This document shows positions 62,913 through 64,000 of a stretch of 64,000 bases of DNA, piece by piece. Source of the stretch: Prevotella sp. (GTDB lineage Bacteria > Bacteroidota > Bacteroidia > Bacteroidales > Bacteroidaceae); the NCBI GenBank assembly GCA_017477435.1, contig JAFUVV010000009.1, positions 1-64,000 on the forward strand, written 5' to 3'. Made by a program: the position numbers and the translations under genes. Under the pieces are notes generated by a model. It was not told where the DNA came from. It searched no databases and was given only the letters and a program-made list of their open reading frames with translations. Each line of letters starts with the position of its first letter. Within the stretch, counting starts at the first letter, position 1.

Positions 62913-63353
62913 ATGAAGAATTTCTTTTTTATTCTTGCATTGCTTACTATAATAGGATGCGGCGCTAAACCTCCTTACAAAGTGGACATACATGTTACAA
63001 ATACGGTATACATAACCACATTTTATGACATAACACCTGAAGCATTTGACAAAGGGCAGTTTTCGTTTTTGAGAGATACGATTACCCTTCATGACTATTG
63101 TGATGCCAAGGAAATATGTAAATTGAAAGAAAGCATAGACAATCTTCATTTTACCAATGAAGAAACATATTCATTAGATACAAGAGGTAAAATCATATTT
63201 TATTATCCTGAAGATATTCAAATTATGTACTTTGACAGTTTCTACATGTATAGGAAAAAAGATAATTACTATTTTGAATTATCCAAAGAATTTAAAAAGA
63301 TAATAGATGACATCTGCTATAAAAGAAACAGAAGGAAGCCTTTCACTATATGA
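62913..63353 (+). CDS. Lipoprotein, candidate immunity protein for the metallopeptidase tip
   Basis: 146 residues. MKNFFFILALLTIIGCGAKPP is a good lipoprotein signal (lipobox IIGC). The mature part is not recognised. AT-rich. Its place right after the HExxH tip gene suggests immunity; a surface or periplasmic lipoprotein would fit protection before the toxin enters the cytoplasm. Confidence 0.5.
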   Translation: MKNFFFILALLTIIGCGAKPPYKVDIHVTNTVYITTFYDITPEAFDKGQFSFLRDTITLHDYCDAKEICKLKESIDNLHFTNEETYSLDTRGKIIFYYPEDIQIMYFDSFYMYRKKDNYYFELSKEFKKIIDDICYKRNRRKPFTI

Positions 63354-63380
63354 CCCTTAACTCTTTTTGATAAATATTCG

Positions 63381-63533
63381 ATGATAAGCGAAAACAATAT
63401 GATGTACGCCAACGGTAATATGACACGTTACTCCGACAACACCATCCTCCGCTGGACAACAATGGACCCCCTCTGCGAGAAGTTCTACGACATCTCACCG
63501 TATGTGGAAATGCCTTTATTGTTTATTAATTAA
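63381..63533 (+). pseudogene. RHS core fragment 3, tip lost
   Basis: 50 codons: MISENNMMYANGNMTRYSDN then ILRWTTMDPLCEKFYDISPYVEMP before a stop. About 75 bp (63430-63504) are nearly identical to 62206-62280 in fragment 2. The frame ends in AT-rich sequence where the core's CGNN motif should be. No promoter. The 109 bp from here to recG hold nothing I recognise. Confidence 0.65.
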
Positions 63534-63642
63534 AACTGTCGTAAGCTCAAATCTCGTCAGGTTCTAATGATTGTCAGGTTGCTTCGCTTTCAGGTTTAAG
63601 GTGAGACGTTCCGCCAAAGCATAGTGAATAAAACAAGTGCAC

Positions 63643-64000
63643 CTAACTTATTGCTGCCCAGTTGATATTTGTCTTGCGTAGTTCGCGCAGTCGGTTCCAT
63701 ATCAGCGCATGTCGAGGACTCTCGCATAGCGGGTCGTCGTCGATGATTTTCTGTGCCTCGTCGCGTGCGAGTTGCACTATTTGCCCGTCGCGTGCTATGT
63801 CGGCAATGCGCAGGTCGAATGCCATTCCGCTCTGCTGTGTTCCCTCGAGGTCGCCCGGACCACGAAGCTTCAGGTCGGCCTCAGCAATCTCGAAGCCGTC
63901 GTTGGTGGAGCACATGATGTCTATCCTGCGACGCGTGTCGCTGCTCAGCTCCACGGGGGTGACGAGCAGGCAGAAGCTTTGTTCTGCCCCACGTCCCACG
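63643..64000 (-). CDS. recG: RecG helicase, C-terminal part (gene continues beyond the window)
   Basis: About 119 residues: VGRGAEQSFCLLVTPVELSSDTRRR, MCSTNDGFEIAEADLKLRGPGDLEGTQQSG and the DEAQKIIDDDP region match the end of RecG (helicase motif VI and the following wedge-contact segment). RecG remodels stalled forks and Holliday junctions. Natural stop at 63643; the reading frame runs off the right edge. Confidence 0.93.
   Translation of the reverse strand, partial: VGRGAEQSFCLLVTPVELSSDTRRRIDIMCSTNDGFEIAEADLKLRGPGDLEGTQQSGMAFDLRIADIARDGQIVQLARDEAQKIIDDDPLCESPRHALIWNRLRELRKTNINWAAIS

Overview
The window looks like chromosomal DNA of a member of the Bacteroidales, most likely Prevotella or a close relative. 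This rests on many promoters of the Bacteroidetes form (TTG, 19 bases, TAnnTTTG), the gene order of the division/cell-wall cluster, abundant secreted glycoside hydrolases with short C-terminal tails of type IX sorting style, a BlaI/M56-TonB pair, and Bacteroidetes-type RHS proteins. Species cannot be fixed from the sequence alone.

Layout. 1-131 is the start of an outward-facing RHS gene. 132-1233 is repeat-rich and non-coding. 1234-17502 is a complete dcw cluster on the plus strand: mraZ, rsmH, ftsL, ftsI, murE, mraY, murD, ftsW, murG, murC, ftsQ, ftsA, ftsZ. It is followed by yqeY, recO (opposite strand), tRNA-Glu, rpsT, gyrB, hsp20, a small secreted beta-sandwich protein with an AraC regulator, a DUF3109/ung pair and gpmI. 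28315-32347 holds two tandem sialate O-acetylesterase paralogues. 32458-47228 (minus strand) holds an M6 protease with dockerin-like repeats, a GH53 galactanase, blaR1-like/blaI, a GH13 amylase, manC, a HIT protein, greA and a GH127 enzyme. 47772-58421 (minus strand) is a glycan-degradation block: a third O-acetylesterase, a glutaminase-family protein, GH95, an exported Gfo/Idh/MocA protein and GH92, with an M23/LysM peptidase upstream. No SusC/SusD pair is present. 60011-63533 is an AT-rich array of truncated RHS cores with candidate toxin tips and immunity genes. The end of recG closes the window.

Two structures are not explained by ordinary annotation. First, nine intergenic loci carry short tandem arrays with a period of exactly 22 bp. 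In the clearest classes each unit is a small hairpin; stem sequences differ between classes while the centre resembles ATGGGCTTT or its complement. The GTAC-stem class has four units at each of four loci and the ATC-stem class has five units at each of three loci. Two of these arrays lie inside the co-directional dcw cluster. Second, the RHS region looks like a graveyard or reservoir of toxin/immunity cassettes. GC-rich core fragments switch abruptly to AT-rich tips; one tip has an HExxH metallopeptidase motif followed by a lipoprotein gene. One RHS gene seems to have collapsed so that its promoter and first codons are fused to its last ~55 codons. Its promoter is nearly identical to that of the RHS gene at the left edge.

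All functional calls are from reading the sequence and recalling family features; no searches were run.
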